Assembly (NCBI GenBank): GCA_025716855.1
Contig: JAIXMQ010000032.1
Location: 1-64,000, forward strand
Reading direction: 5' to 3'
From: Pilaira anomala
Lineage: Eukaryota; Mucoromycota; Mucoromycetes; Mucorales; Mucoraceae
Length of the DNA stretch: 64,000 nt
The notes below the pieces were generated by a model. The model was given only the letters and a program-made list of their open reading frames with translations. It had not been told where the DNA came from and searched no databases. The first letter of the stretch is position 1. Each line of letters starts with the position of its first letter. Positions 1-12,449 of the stretch are shown piece by piece. Both the position numbers and the translations under genes were made by a program.

Positions 1-285
1 ATTTGTAGTAGAGGTGGCTTCTTCTGAACCATTACCAACTTCGTCTGAAAAGCTCTGCTCAGAGCTACTCAAGTCGTCTCCAGAGAATTCAAAAGCTGAC
101 AGTGGAGAAAAGACGTTTTCATTGCTTGTTGTACCAGGTTGAGGTAAATCAGGATAAACAGAACGAATTTGCTCTAAGTAGGAGTGGTATTCTTGCTCTG
201 AATCAGAATTAACAGGGCGAATTTGCTCTAAGTAGGAGTGGTAGTCTTGCTCTGAATCAGAATCGTTGTTATGTGAATATGACAT
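1..285 (-). CDS. Acidic Ser/Glu-rich ORF, truncated by the window edge
   Basis: Reading from the ATG at 285 towards 1 gives 95 codons with no stop, so the 3' end is outside the window. The product starts MSYSHNNDSDSEQ and is rich in Ser, Glu, Asp and Gln, without membrane segment or cysteine. It contains two near-identical 18-residue units (core SEQ-D/E-YHSYLEQIR) in tandem, produced by a 54-bp duplication. The remainder is a Ser-rich acidic tract. No family was recognised. It may be the N-terminus of a regulatory or transposon-encoded protein: Ser/Gln-rich N-termini of that kind also occur in the degenerate element at 15-21 kb, but no real homology between them was established. Confidence 0.5.
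   Translation of the reverse strand, partial: MSYSHNNDSDSEQDYHSYLEQIRPVNSDSEQEYHSYLEQIRSVYPDLPQPGTTSNENVFSPLSAFEFSGDDLSSSEQSFSDEVGNGSEEATSTTN
165..266. repeat. 54-bp tandem duplication inside the first ORF
   Basis: Two copies begin at 165 and 219. They share the stretch starting GAATTTGCTCTAAGTAGGAG with one mismatch until they diverge near the end of the second copy. The period is a multiple of three, so the reading frame is kept and an 18-residue motif is duplicated. Confidence 0.85.
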
Positions 286-509
286 AATATAAAGTTAATT
301 ATTTGAAGTGTATATGCGTTTTCCTATTCAAATTTTATAAATATGCGTGTTTATTTTTTAAATACATATGTAAGGATTTTTTTTTTTTTTTTTTTTTTTA
401 GTCTTTACCTTTTTTTCTCTTTAAGAAAAGTAATTATGCTTGTGAATATAATATAAAAAACCGCGATATATAAATTCTTATATTTTTTAAGTGTTGATTT
501 AAATGCGCC

Positions 510-543
<34 letters not shown>

Positions 544-1554
544 AATAAAAGGCTTTTTGAGTGAATATGATGAAAGAAAGAAAAAAAAAAGTGAAATAAC
601 AGTTTAAGTAGCAGCTTTTTATATTTTGGAGTGCATACAAAAAAGTTCATGCCGTGTGACAAAAATCTATTCTAAACTGAAGAAAAAACAAAGAGTATAA
701 CCTTACATCATTATAACAAAAAAAAAATATAAATATTGTTATACATCTCAGGTATTTTGATTGATTATATTTTTTTTTTTAAAAAAAAGAGATGAGCAAA
801 AGTGCATTTTATTAAATTTGAAGAGAAGAAAAGAGAATAACTGAACTTGTCAATGAAGGGTAACACATGCTTCCAATGGCCCAAGCGTTTTTCCTTTTTA
901 AATGACAGTTTATACCTTTTTTCATTTACTTTTATGGATGGGAATTATCTTTTGATTTTAAATAAATCTTCATACATACAAAAAAAATAAGGATGTGATC
1001 ATAAGTAATATATTCATCTTAAATTCTTACCAACAAGAAAAAAAGCAGATACTACTCACTGATACTGATATACCCAAAAAAAAATTAATTTTTGTTTTGT
1101 TTGTTTTTTTTCATGGGAAAGTAAACTTAATAAATTAGTGCATTGAACCAATTATTAAATGGTACAACTTGAATACCCATGAGATATAGTTATCCCTTCA
1201 CATAAAAAAAAAACCTCATGATTGTCGATCTTACACCTCATCGAATCAACAAAAAAAAGTCATTTTCTAATCCTTTGAAAAAATGACTGATCAAATCATA
1301 CTGAGAAATAGTTCCAAGTTAACTATGAACTCATGTGAATATAAGGAACGATGTTGTATGCTCCTTCAATATTCCTCTTTAATTACATATATTCCATGTT
1401 TTTTCTTTTTTAAAAAAAACAAAAATATTTAACGTCATTATGATTTTTACTCTCAAATATACTTATCGTCATTATGTTTCTTTTCATTTTATAATTAGTT
1501 GGTTTAATAAATATAAACAGACTCATATAAATATCCTGAGTCATGACAAGAGAA

Positions 1555-1597
<43 letters not shown>

Positions 1598-2280
1598 GTT
1601 TCATCTTTTTCTAAACAAGGATTATGTATGAATATGACATGTGCTTGGATTTATTACAGCGGCTATTTTAGATGGAAGGCTAGATATGAATCATCCAGAC
1701 CTAAATACGATCATTTAAGTTTAACAAAAAAAATACTTGGTTCTCATATAACAGTATAATATTATTACATTATAAAATATGATCGAGAATATTCCTTTTG
1801 TATCGGTCGACATTGCATGTTGTGTGCATAAATTTTTCATGTCGTGTAACAACCCTGTTCTAATCAGAAAGTTTACTCCATGACAGCTATGCAAAAATAT
1901 AATAGTAATAGTATCGAAGAGATTTACAGCATTCTTTTTTTTTAGTATTCACTGAGTAGTTATGTAGTTATTTTCTGAAAGGAAATATGCTTATAGTAGA
2001 GTATCCCGAACAACTGATCATTAGAATCGACTCCTTATTTGTTCAAAAATAGTCTATTTCAAAAGGAGTCTTAAAACACTAAATGTCAAGAAACGCCAAC
2101 ATGCTTTGAAGCAAATCATCCTATTTATTACACATGATGGAGTGGCAAAATTGGTTCTGTAAACGGAATCGATGAGTTGAAACTTACGGGCTAGTTATGT
2201 AATATATATATAAAAACAGTCTTTTTTTAACCTCAAAACTTCAACTGTTATTTCTTTATATTACTTTACTATTTTAAAAT
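286..2280. other. AT-rich intergenic DNA, no gene seen
   Basis: Dominated by homopolymers, including an A-run of about 39 at 1558-1596 and T/A runs near 380 and 515-540. ORFs here are poly-Phe artefacts of these runs. No RNA gene or convincing exon was found. Confidence 0.6.
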
Positions 2281-3495
2281 AGGGAACTATTTCCGTAAAG
2301 AGAACTACTGTCGCCTCAACACTATAGAAATTGAAGAAACACATTTATCTAATTATACTGAAGTCTCTTCTGCTTTAATAAATACTCGGATTGAATCTGT
2401 TACGGGCAAGACTTGCGGAAGCGCTTCCAACTTATAAAAGATTATAGAACCTAGTACAGAGTTTGGTTCGGTGCAAGGCAATAAAAAAAAATAATTTCAT
2501 TCAAATACATAGGCCAATTAGCCGCTTCAATAGAGGAATCAAGAGATGGCTGTATCGTAAGAAGGAATGTCGATATCGCTAGGTAATTTTAACACAAGAA
2601 AATGAATGGTTTTGTAATCTTAATCTAATCTCCCTTTACAATGTCACTCTTCGTTTATGTGAAGCAGTATATATTTTTGGTTTCTACATTGATACAACAG
2701 GATTTGAAAAAAAAATTATCCTACATGCACGCATTGAAGGGCTTAAAACTTCTATCAAAGGTAACAATAAAGACGTATGGAATCAAGTCATTTTTAGCAT
2801 AAAAACCACTTTTTACTCGCTTTTTCTTTAATCTGTTCTGTAGTGGATTACTTTAGTAGAAACTGAATTAATTACTCCTAATGACCATAACATTTTCCAA
2901 AAAAAATAACAATAATGAGTTGTTATATTTTTATGTTCGTTTTAGTTACTACTTCTCCTGGTGGTGGGGTTGTAAGTACTCTATTTTTTGGAATACATGC
3001 AAAATAACCAACGTGAGATGCTATTTTAGGTTCGATTCCGTAAATATGTTGACGTTGTATTTTATACTTTTAACCTTGAAACTAAATATTGTTTGGTTTC
3101 TGCTAATTTGGGTGCTCGTATCGTACATGGTTCGAATAACTGATAGCTCCAATGAACCTAATGTCCTTTTGGATAACGGAGCTTAAATGCAAGTCACTTT
3201 AGAAACCCTAAACAAATTAAATATTCATGGTTGGCTAACTTCTCGCCCTCGTAAAATAGATAGAAATGATTTTATTGACATTTCTTTAGCTGCAACAGTG
3301 CCTCTTAAATTACTAATCATTAACACTACTAGCTTTAAGGAAAATCCCTCACTTAAAATTCGTGCCGAAGGCTGTGGTTCAAACGAAGACGATCCATATC
3401 TTGATGGTTGCACCCGATGGTTTTCTTTAGACTGTCATTCTTCTGACTTGGTAGGCCGAATGAATTGTTTCTTCGCTGCTTCAGCACATTTATAG
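2281..3495 (+). pseudogene. Decayed coding region of unknown family
   Basis: Base composition becomes less AT-rich and several short open segments line up on + (2285-2440, 2881-3186, 3187-3495), separated by stops and frame changes. The last segment has a Cys-containing stretch (GCGSNEDDPYLDGCTRWF) with a coding look. A D-N-G-A tetrapeptide next to a leucine-rich stretch faintly resembles a retropepsin active site (D-T/S-G-A), but the catalytic pattern is not intact and this is not a call. Interpreted as an old, inactivated gene; function unknown. Confidence 0.3.
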
Positions 3496-3631
3496 GGGAC
3501 ATTAATGATAGTCACCCAAAATTAAATAAAAACCTTATTTTAGGTTTTCTTCATTTACGTGATTACTGAAAGTGGTCGAGTCCCTTTTTTTTTCTTACTT
3601 TAGTTATTGTTACCTAATTTGTCGGTTCCAT

Positions 3632-5280
3632 AATGTCATCCTTACCCTTAGAAATCTTCGGATTAGCTTTCAAACATTTGGAAACAAAAGAATTGCTGCA
3701 ATTCTAACTTACGAGTAAAGGATGATACGAAGTTTCAGTCAGGCTTCTGCATTCCAAAGTAATGCTATATGAAAAAGAGCACACGTTTCTATATGTTCGT
3801 ACGATTTCGAATTCTTCAAGACTGGGTTACTACATATAGGAAATAGTTACGGATGATATTTTTCTACCTTTGCAAACCAAGAAATTTGGGGAAAACATAA
3901 CTTATTAAACAATCTTATGCAACATTGTCCTAATCTACTGACATATGGCGATGACCATGTAGCAGCCGCGTATTGGCCTCAGATTTTTTTTGCTGCTACT
4001 CAAGATCACTTTACATGGTTACAGGTTCTACCAAAACCAGAGGCACAGGAAATGAGCATTTATCTTATACTTCGTTTCTTTTCAAGTCAACTTTAAGAAG
4101 CTTTATAGTAAAGGATCATAAATATTCTCTCTATGGGTGCTATTTAAATTCACTGTTACCGCTATCAAATGTTTTTAGATCAAAGTAGAGAATTTAAGAA
4201 TTTACAAAAGCTCAATATGTCGTACCATTCCGATCATGAATTCAACTATTTCGATTCATTGATAGATAATTGTGCACAACTGAAAGAGTTGAGTATTGTT
4301 TTACGTACTATAGGGGGAAGAGAGAGTCGTGACTGAACTTGAAGCTATCGCTTAACCCAAGTCCAGAAATACGTAAACACATTTGTACCTGGCCGATGAT
4401 AAGCAATGAAAACCAGGCGAGATATGTTATACAAAATTTCCCTAACCTTCAACACTTTAAAACAATAGATGCAGTAAATTTTGAGAACAAATCGAATACA
4501 TTAGATTTTCCTACCTATGCTGCAATCAATTTATTACGCTTTATAATGCCTGTACTGTATTTTGACGTAACCATTCCGATTAAGAAGACAGTATTTAGCA
4601 AATGTTTGGATTGAGCTGATGAAAACGAATGATGTGTAGATCGATGTTTTGCCAGTAGAAGAAGAAAAAGAAGAAATGTGGCTAAAAGTTCAAAAGACGT
4701 CTTCGAATATAGCTTGTACCACCAACGACGAAGTAGTCAGATTGACGCTTCATGATTTTTTTTTTTTTTTGAGAGCAAGAAGTATGATCCGAACACTCAA
4801 GATATATTTTTTATTTACAAGGCTCTTTTAGAGTCAACTGGATCTTCCAAATCTTTCAATTATACCCCTTATTGCAAGAGCTTGGTGTAGAATGTCCCTC
4901 ATCATTATCGTCTTAGTGGTGTACCTGGGTATGGAAATGAATTGACCGATATTAAGTTTCAACAGATGGTGGAGTAAAGAAATTGGACTGTTTGAAATGT
5001 CGATGAAAAAACTTCCTTGAATTTCACGAGTATTTGTCTCTTTTATCTTTTAAAAATCAAATGTGTTCAACTAGATTATCATACAGCCAAGTTGAGGGTC
5101 CTTGGATCACTAACGATTAATATGCCAAACGCATGTGTCTTGATTATCGACAAATCTAGGCTCCACTTATGTCAGCCAAGAGTCTGGTTTTTATATCAGG
5201 TTAAACAGAGGTTCTGGATTGAACTATTAGTTATCGAAGAATTATATTACGAAAACCCATATTATAACTTTTTTGTTTAA
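3632..5280 (+). pseudogene. F-box/LRR-like protein pseudogene
   Basis: An ATG at 3632 starts MSSLPLEIFGLAFKHL, followed by LLQF-stop-LTSKG and a Trp codon changed to a stop. This is the shape of an F-box (LPxEI..hhxxL...hL...qLvsKxW). Downstream pieces keep the leucine-rich-repeat style of fungal F-box proteins: CPNLLTYGDDHVAAAYWPQI around 3930-3990, FKNLQKLNMSYH around 4190, and YVIQNFPNLQHF around 4425-4460. Many in-frame stops and frameshifts interrupt it, so it cannot encode a functional SCF substrate adaptor. The F-box assignment is inference from motif shape. Confidence 0.6.
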
Positions 5281-6084
5281 ATATCACTTTTGTCGAAATC
5301 TGAAAGAGATTGTTAAGTGGAACTTGCCAGTCTATATATTTTAAAGAAAATGTAAAGTGGGGTTCTTTTTTAAAAAATCTCTTTCGTCAATAATGCTCTT
5401 ATTAACACCAATCTTTATGGACGCCAAGGTTTTATTTCTATTTTTAAAATAAATAAATGAATCTAGCTTATGTCATGTGAGGAATTGTTCCATTATCTTT
5501 TTTTTTTTTTCAAGACATCTAATTTGCTATTAATAAAGTATATTTCTTGTTTATAACTTGAATAAATGAATGAATAACACCTGTCAAAATCACCCGTTAA
5601 ATTATTTTTAAAGATGCAATATATAGTTTTTTTTTTTGTCATAAATAAATAGAGATCTCCTTTTTTTTTTTTACTTTTTTGTCTTTTTTTTTCATGCAGA
5701 TTATAAGTAAGATAGCCTTTTTAAAAAAGTGGCTGGTTTTATTTTCGATAAATATATTTTTATAATATTGTTTCGTATTTCGACTGAATGATGAATATTT
5801 ATTTTTAAATAGATATTTTATATTATTTATTAATTTATATATTATATATAAGAAAAGGTGTTATATATGTGTGTGTGTGTGTATGTGTTTATATAAGCAC
5901 ATTTTTTATATAATATTTATGCAGGATATGTAGAAGTGTAATGTTTTTTTTAGTAAAGGTTATAGTTTTTTCTTTTTAAAAGAGGTGAGCTGTTCTTTTT
6001 TTTTTTTGAGGGGGAGATTTTTTCAAGTCTATTTACAGTTAATTATTTACAAGAAGGGGTAAGTGAAAGATGATTTTCCAATTT
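5281..6084. other. Intergenic AT-rich DNA, no gene seen
   Basis: Contains T-runs, TA-rich stretches and a short (GT)n at about 5869-5882. It includes the 3' flank of the secreted-protein gene that ends at 6085. Nothing else is supported. Confidence 0.6.
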
Positions 6085-6649
6085 TTAAAAGGAATTGCGT
6101 TGTTCGTTTAATTTAACAGGCTTGACTTTAGTTACTGAAACTGACTTTGCTTTGATTAAAATGTGGCTTTGTTTTAAAGAATTTTGGTTATAGAAAGTGG
6201 CTGAAGGGGCGCCATGGCAATCAGAAGACTAAAAATGGAAAGTGTGTGTTACTATGATTGTGTTTTTTTTTTACCAAAAAGAATTGTTATGCACTTACTC
6301 TATAAAAAGTAACTTTGACTAATGGATCATTGAGTTCATAAGATCCAACTCTTTTTGATGCCAAGTTCCAACATGGTGAAGAAGCTATAAAATACAAAAA
6401 AAAAAAAAATTAATATATTTCCGTTGATTTTCTTTGTTTCTATAGAAACATACCACCATTGTCTGCTCGGATAGTTTGGGCTGCACCTTGGTGATAAGGT
6501 CTAGAAAAGACTTGCATTCTGAATTGACGAGGTCGATTTTTCCAAGATCCATTGATTTTAACATCATTGCTACTAGCAGAAGATACAGTAGAGATCAAGA
6601 GGAAAAAAAAAGCGACAAAGATGGATAATTTGAAGGTTGTGGAAATCAT
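6085..6649 (-). CDS. Small secreted protein (141 aa, three exons)
   Basis: Exons 6454-6649, 6299-6384 and 6085-6228 join in frame (426 nt including stop). Introns start GTATGT and GTAAGT and end TAG. The N-terminus MISTTFKLSIFVAFFFLLIS is a clear signal peptide, probably cleaved after the SSA near residue 25. The mature part has only two cysteines, in SSPCWN and SSDCHG, which could form one disulfide. No known domain was recognised. The start was chosen because it is the first Met and directly precedes the hydrophobic core. Likely exported to the wall or medium; it could be an effector-like or wall-associated protein, but nothing in the sequence decides this. Confidence 0.75.
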
Positions 6650-9600
6650 TGTTTATTTAATGTGTAATGTATAAAGAATTGAAAAAAAAAATTAAAAAAA
6701 AATCATAAAAATAGCGGCTTTATATATAACTTTTTTTTTTTTTTTTTTTGCAAAAATTATTTATATATATTAGTGGAAATCTTAATTATAGAAACACTTC
6801 TAAAAGAGTATTAATCGATATCGTAAGCTGTATGTGGAATATTTTATTTTATTTTACCCACATGATGGATAAAACATTATGTTATCTCTGCCTAAAAAAA
6901 ACAAAAACAACGCGAAAAAAAACCTCTCTCTCTCTCTATTTTATCATTTGAATTTTTCCTTCTGTACTGTAAACAAAAGGGCTTAGCTAATACGAAGAGG
7001 ATGGCTTATTTATAAGCCCAACCTATATACTTATTTTGTTTATAAAAAAAAAAGCGTTCAGTTACCTGGTAGATGCGTTACACCAGGAACGAATGGTATT
7101 TCTTAGTGCTAGGAATTTCTTGCAGGAAAAAACAGAGAGATACTGATGTCATGCCTGTATCACGTCAATTATTAAGGACCTTCTTCTTAAAGATTTATCG
7201 AAACTCTGACAACATCAATTTAGTTATCATCAATTGTCGTACAATACATCGTCATTTTCGAATCACTACTTTAATTGTTGTCATTATCTTAGTGTACTTC
7301 TTACGTAAATAGACGCTCCCTTTTTATAATTTATTTAAGAATAGAATATAAAACGTATATATAGAAAATAGAGACTCTCCTCTTTTTTTTTTCATTATAG
7401 GCTTACATAAGTGAATGGTTGTCAAATTCAACAGTACAATAAAAATAAAAGTTGTATACTTGCACCACGCTACCTTTTTTTTTGCTATTTACCCCCTTTG
7501 TATGAGATCGAGAAAAAGAAATTGAAGCATTTTCGTTATATCATTCTTAGCCAATCATAGTATTTACAATTTACACGCAATAGTCAATACACAACGTGAT
7601 ATGAATATAGGCTAAATAATAAAAATACTGGGTATTAGGGTGAAGTTTTTTAGTTTATACAATCAAATAATTCATTATGTCACAGTTTCCATACTGGTGA
7701 ATGAAGTCCATGTGTTCTTTTTCTATCTTTTGTCTACCTCCAAAAAAAAAAAAAAAAAAATGTGCACGCTAATTACAAAAAAAACACTGCAAAACTTATA
7801 AGAAAAAAACTTGTATAGATGTCCATTACACTAATTTGATTTCGGAAGCCAAGACGTTCTAAAACGGAACCACTGTAGTACAAAAAAAACGCCGTTTAAT
7901 TTTAATAATTATAGTGGCCGAATAAAAATAGTCAATGATGATTGTACCCTCTATAAAAAACAAAAGCTTATGCATGAGAGTGAGTTCTTATCGACTATAA
8001 TACTCGTTGATAAAAATCAAAATCAAAACAAAACTCTTTTTTTTTTTCTTGAACAACATCTATTAAGAACGTTTCAAATGTTCCATATATGCTCACAAAT
8101 ATTACATATATGTGCTCTCAAATGTTAGTGATCTTTTAAAATCGTCTATTTGGAACAACTCTAATATATATATTTCTTTAAAGGCTTTTCTTTTTGCTTC
8201 ACTCCAATGCTACATTCGAAACCCTCTCTCCCTCCAGTAAGTAGCATTAAATTTCGGAAGCGGCTTAAAATAGATAATCTTTTTTTTTTTCGCGAGCATG
8301 TGTGCCACATACACTAAAAAGAAATCGGAAATGAGATCTTTATGAGCAACGTAGAGAGAGGTACTGTATCCGAGTCTCTCATCCAAGGTCCTCTCTCACT
8401 TCTCTAAATGGACTTATCCTGAAGTTATTTTTTTTTTATTTATAGCATTCTTTACCAAATGACGTTCCTATAAACAAATGCAAAACAGGGTTCACACCAA
8501 ACAAAATTCCAGTGTGTGTGTACACAGATCACATGAACAAATACTTATACGGCGCGTCCAGACCTTTTGTTTGCTTTACTATCAAAATATTTATGCACAA
8601 GATAATGATATGTGTTTTTTGAAACAAGTTTATCTTTTTTTTTTAAAAAAAAAAACAATTTTTCTTTTTAAAGGAATATATTCTTTTTTTAAAAGATGCT
8701 TCTTTAATTTTGACAGCATGTTTTTTAGGGTACACAGAGAATAACGTGGCTTCAATTTTTTTTTTTTTTTTTGACATTTATCATATGCATATGTATATAC
8801 ATACACGCGCAGCCCCCCCCCCCCTTCTCCCCCTATATCAAATGAACGAATGCAAGTTCTGAAAGACCACTTTATTTATTAAAAAAATTAAACATATTTG
8901 ACTTGAAATTTAATTTGATGGGAACAGTAAAAGGATGAAATGTCAAATATTATTATTGTACATTTACATTTTATACTAGAAGTAAAATTATTTGTGAGTA
9001 ACATTCCGTTTTTTTTTTATTTTACTTCAGTAAAATATGATAGTTACGCATATTTTTTTTTTTCAAAAAAAAAAAAATTTAATGCTTTTTAAGTTACATT
9101 TTTTGTGGTTTGATACAGGTGAGCATATATTTTCTTAACCTTTTCTACAAGAATTGACTTATCATAGTTTTTACTCAGCATGAATATGTATTTAGAAAAT
9201 GGGTAAAGTAAAACAAGAGAAGATGAATATATACTTATAATCCGATCCAAACCCCCCCCCCCATTTTTGGTTTTGTTTCGTTATACATTTATTTTCACCT
9301 GGTATGGTAAAATTATATACTAGTTAGTGAGTCTCTATAATCATTGAGTTGTGTATTCAAGATGATACATATGTTGATACTGAGGGTATCAAATAATAAA
9401 CTTGTTATTATAAAAAAAGCCAAGTATGACTCACAACAAAAATATTGCTTTTCTATAACATTGTATACATCTGAACCAAAGATCAATAGTATTTTTTTTA
9501 CGCGAACTGCTTGAAAAAATATTATTCAAATCCTTTTATTAATTTTAATGTAAAGGTATTTCCCAAGTAAAAAAGATAAAATGGATCTTCGGTTCAATTA

Positions 9601-10286
9601 AAAATTTACATGCAAAAAGAAACGTAATAGACTATACTTTTTTATATCGGGTGATCAAGTATGAAGTGTTCATACCATATATCTATTTTTTTTTTTTTTG
9701 TTTCTTCTAAAATCTAAATGAGAAAAAACCTGTATATATATATATATATATAAACTCAAATGTATAGTATAACAACGCCTGATGAGTACAACACTATGTC
9801 TGTCCTGACAATAAAGATATTTAGGGTCATGTCAATTTCAATCTAACTGAAATACTATTCAATTCAAGCAATATGTTGTTCTTTCTCCCATGCTATTTAC
9901 TGCAGAGAATAGTATATATAAGATCAAAGTTTCGGTCCTTTGCTGAACATATGTATAGGTATATAGATAAATTATTTCTTTTTACTGTTTCGAATGAATT
10001 AAGCGGGTACTTGATCGCTCTCACAAGAAGCAATCAAGTAATAAGAGCTTTTTATTTTATTTTATTTATAAAAAAAAAGAGAGCAATACAGTTTCTCTTC
10101 TGCTAAACCACTCGTACATAACAAGATCAATACATGCTTTTTTCTAAGTAATAACTTGTTACTTTTTTTTTCTTTAAAGCGCCTGTTTAAAAAAAAATCC
10201 AAACATATCGAAAGAACGACACACATTACACGCTTTCTGTTTTTTGATTTTTTTTTTTTTTTAACCTGTTTTCTAAATAAATAGCA
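6650..10286. other. Long intergenic region, no supported gene
   Basis: 3.6 kb of AT-rich DNA with many T/A homopolymers, two C-runs (8813-8824 and about 9252-9262) and a (TA)n near 9735-9752. Short ORFs (for example 7073-7312 with a hydrophobic C-terminal tail) have no coding support. The end of this stretch holds the promoter of the LCL2-like gene. Confidence 0.55.
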
Positions 10287-10681
10287 ATGCGTTCACACTC
10301 GATTCTCATTGCACTCTTATTCTTACTTGTTCAACAATGTGTTGGGTTTGACATCAAGTCTTTATTATTTGGAGAAGAAACGATTGCAGACGCTGAACCA
10401 TCTGTAGCGTTTGGTACGCCTATTTCAACTGACGCCACGTCGAACCGAGCAGGTGAATATATAACAAGAAACTTTTTTTTTTTTTTTTGCGTATTTTTTA
10501 CAATGTATTGATATAAGATAAATATGTAGTTATCGAATGTAAAGATTATATTTGCTCAGATACAGCCGATTGTGTCAAATCAGCCATCGATTGTCCATGT
10601 CCTTTACCAACCGATAAAAAATGTTTAATAGGTGATTGGTATATTTGTATTAATGGACAAGAATCATGCGACTCACTATAA
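10287..10681 (+). CDS. LCL2: Long chronological lifespan protein 2-like secreted/ER protein
   Basis: Exons 10287-10452 and 10530-10681 give a 105-aa protein. The N-terminus MRSHSILIALLFLLVQQCVG is a signal peptide. The mature domain contains the Cys pattern of the fungal Lcl2 family: IECKDYICSDTADCV, then the hallmark CPCP motif (DCPCPLP), KKCLIGDWYICI and a final ESC. In yeast, Lcl2 is a small ER/secretory protein linked to ER-associated degradation and chronological life span. Length, signal peptide and CPCP motif all fit. The intron (10453-10529) is short and interrupts just before the Cys-rich domain. Neighbours are a CCCH protein and a complex I assembly factor on the same strand, each with its own promoter-sized gap. 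Confidence 0.85.
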
Positions 10682-10876
10682 AAAAAAAAAATATGATATA
10701 ATAATTAATAAAAAAAATCTATATATATTTGTATAGAAGGGTGTTGTTGATAAATTAGTTGGCGTGTTTATATAATCCCTCTTGTTTGAATTCTATTTTT
10801 TTTTTTTTTTTCTTTCTTCCTTTCTTTTTTATTCATTTATTTATTTATCTTTATAAGAAAAAAAAATATATTAATT

Positions 10877-11284
10877 ATGCCTTCAGATATAAGTTATAAA
10901 GCTATTATGCTTTATAAAACTGAAAAATGTAGAAATTGGGATGAACGAGGTTTCTGCAGGTAATGTGTAGTTTTTTTTTTGTTTGTTTGTCATACATAAC
11001 ATATTATATACTTATAAAAAAAAAGATATGGGAAGCGATGCCGTTATGCTCATGGTTTAGAAGAGCTCAGGCCTATTCCCCGCTCTAATCAATACAAGAC
11101 AAAATCATGTAAAGCTTATCATGAACTTGGTACATGTCCATATGGTATTCGATGTACATTTATTCATAACACGACTTCAACCAACAGTAACAAACCTTCT
11201 TCAACGATGAATAACAACTGGGATCCAATTCCTACTTTATCTGACCACAATTATGACCTTTACTATGGTACTTCATTAGTTTAA
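10877..11284 (+). CDS. Tandem CCCH zinc-finger protein (TIS11/ZFP36-like)
   Basis: Exons 10877-10959 and 11026-11284 give 113 aa. Two CCCH fingers are separated by a short linker: YKTEKCRNWDERGFCRYGKR followed by CRYAH (C-x8-C-x5-C-x3-H), then YKTKSCKAYHELGTCPYGIR followed by CTFIH. Both have the YKTE/YKTK lead-in typical of ZFP36/TIS11 and yeast Cth1/Cth2, which bind AU-rich elements in mRNA 3' ends and promote decay. The protein is unusually short, essentially just the RNA-binding core plus a 40-residue tail rich in Ser, Thr and Asn. The intron falls inside finger 1, between its second and third cysteines. A role in AU-rich-element-dependent mRNA turnover is inferred from the family. Confidence 0.88.
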
Positions 11285-11550
11285 AATAATTTATAATAAA
11301 AAGATCTTTTTATCTCTTTTAATATATCGTCTTTTATTACTGCATTTATCTTTTTTTTTTTTTTTTTTTTTTTTTTTTGCATTGAAGTACCTACCTATTT
11401 CGACAACATCAAGGTGACTGCTGAGTCCCCGCCTTTTTTTTTTGGAACTTGAGTATATTTTTTTGTGTCGCCTTCAAAGCACATTTTCTGGGATAATCCC
11501 TGCCACTCCCTCTTCTCTCTCTTTCTCTTTTAAAAAAAACTTACATTAAA

Positions 11551-12382
11551 ATGGGTGCACAAACTTCAAAAGTTGCTAGAAAATTACCTACAAAGGCGCG
11601 TCCAGAGACATTAAGTAATGTTCCTAAAGAGTCACCTGCAACACTTGGTTCAATGAGTTCTGCTTCAGGTAACAAAAAAAAAAAAAAAAAAGAGACAACA
11701 ATGACGTGACAATAACTTTAATAAACGTTTTTAAAATAGAATCAAAAAATGAGTTTATAGAAGAAGATAGTATGGATCCTCATTTAGCTGAAAACTTGAG
11801 ATCGTTAGGTCCTGTTACGATTCCTCCCACCATTACAAAGATGAGACCTGTAAGATAAATAATAATAATAATAATAATAATAACTACTCTAAACAAAACT
11901 GTATCTTTTTTTTTTCTTTTTAGTCAGATACTATGTTGGGTATCATTCATAAAAGACACCAAGAAGAAAAGAGAGAAATTAAGGGATTAACAGTATCCGA
12001 TGGATTGATTTCGATTGATTCACTTTTCACTTTACTAGAACAGCGTAAACGATTAAATCCAGGCGAAATAGAGCAACCCGAGATCCGACAAGCGATGATG
12101 AAGAAATACGAATTAGATGAAGCTACCTTAAGTACGTTACTAAAATACTATAACACGATGGCCATCATGCCACCTGCTATTGATGATAAAGAAGAAAGAC
12201 GAAACGGTGTTTGGGTAAACGATAAAGTCGATTGGGAATCCAAAGTCAAGCAAGTAGATGAACGTAATTCAAGAATTAAAAAAGCTAGACAAGAAGCAAT
12301 GAAAGATAATAATCGTGCTACCCAACCTAAATTAAAGGAACAAGAACAAAAGTTGAAAGATTTATTTGATGAAGATTATTAA
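11551..12382 (+). CDS. NDUFAF4-like mitochondrial complex I assembly factor
   Basis: Exons 11551-11668, 11740-11849 and 11924-12382 give 228 aa. The start MGAQTSKVARKL has the MGA beginning also seen in metazoan NDUFAF4, with Gly2 a possible N-myristoylation site. The central block LISIDSLFTLLEQRKRLNPG and the following ELDEATLSTLLKYYNTMAI match the conserved NDUFAF4 core (IS..EAL.LL.nHK...EY.L...dv..LLKYF). NDUFAF4 works with NDUFAF3 on the Q-module of complex I in mitochondria. The C-terminal 50 residues are a charged helix ending LKDLFDEDY. Presence of this factor implies the organism keeps respiratory complex I, unlike Saccharomyces. Assignment rests on motif similarity remembered from the family. 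Confidence 0.75.
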
Positions 12383-12449
12383 AACAAAATAAAGAGAAAA
12401 TATATTTATGTATATATATATATATATAATCTAAAGTTGTATATATATT

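Noticed and set aside
405..1604. Minus-strand ORFs with poly-Phe stretches
   Set aside because: They exist only because of A/T homopolymers; no domain, signal or splice support.
3120..3200. Retropepsin-like D-N-G-A motif
   Set aside because: Catalytic Thr/Ser replaced, adjacent stop codon, and no flap or hydrophobic-hydrophobic-Gly motif nearby; too weak to call a retroelement protease.
7073..7312. Possible tail-anchored protein of 79 aa
   Set aside because: Hydrophobic C-terminus only; composition like random AT-rich ORF, no homology pattern, no splice context.
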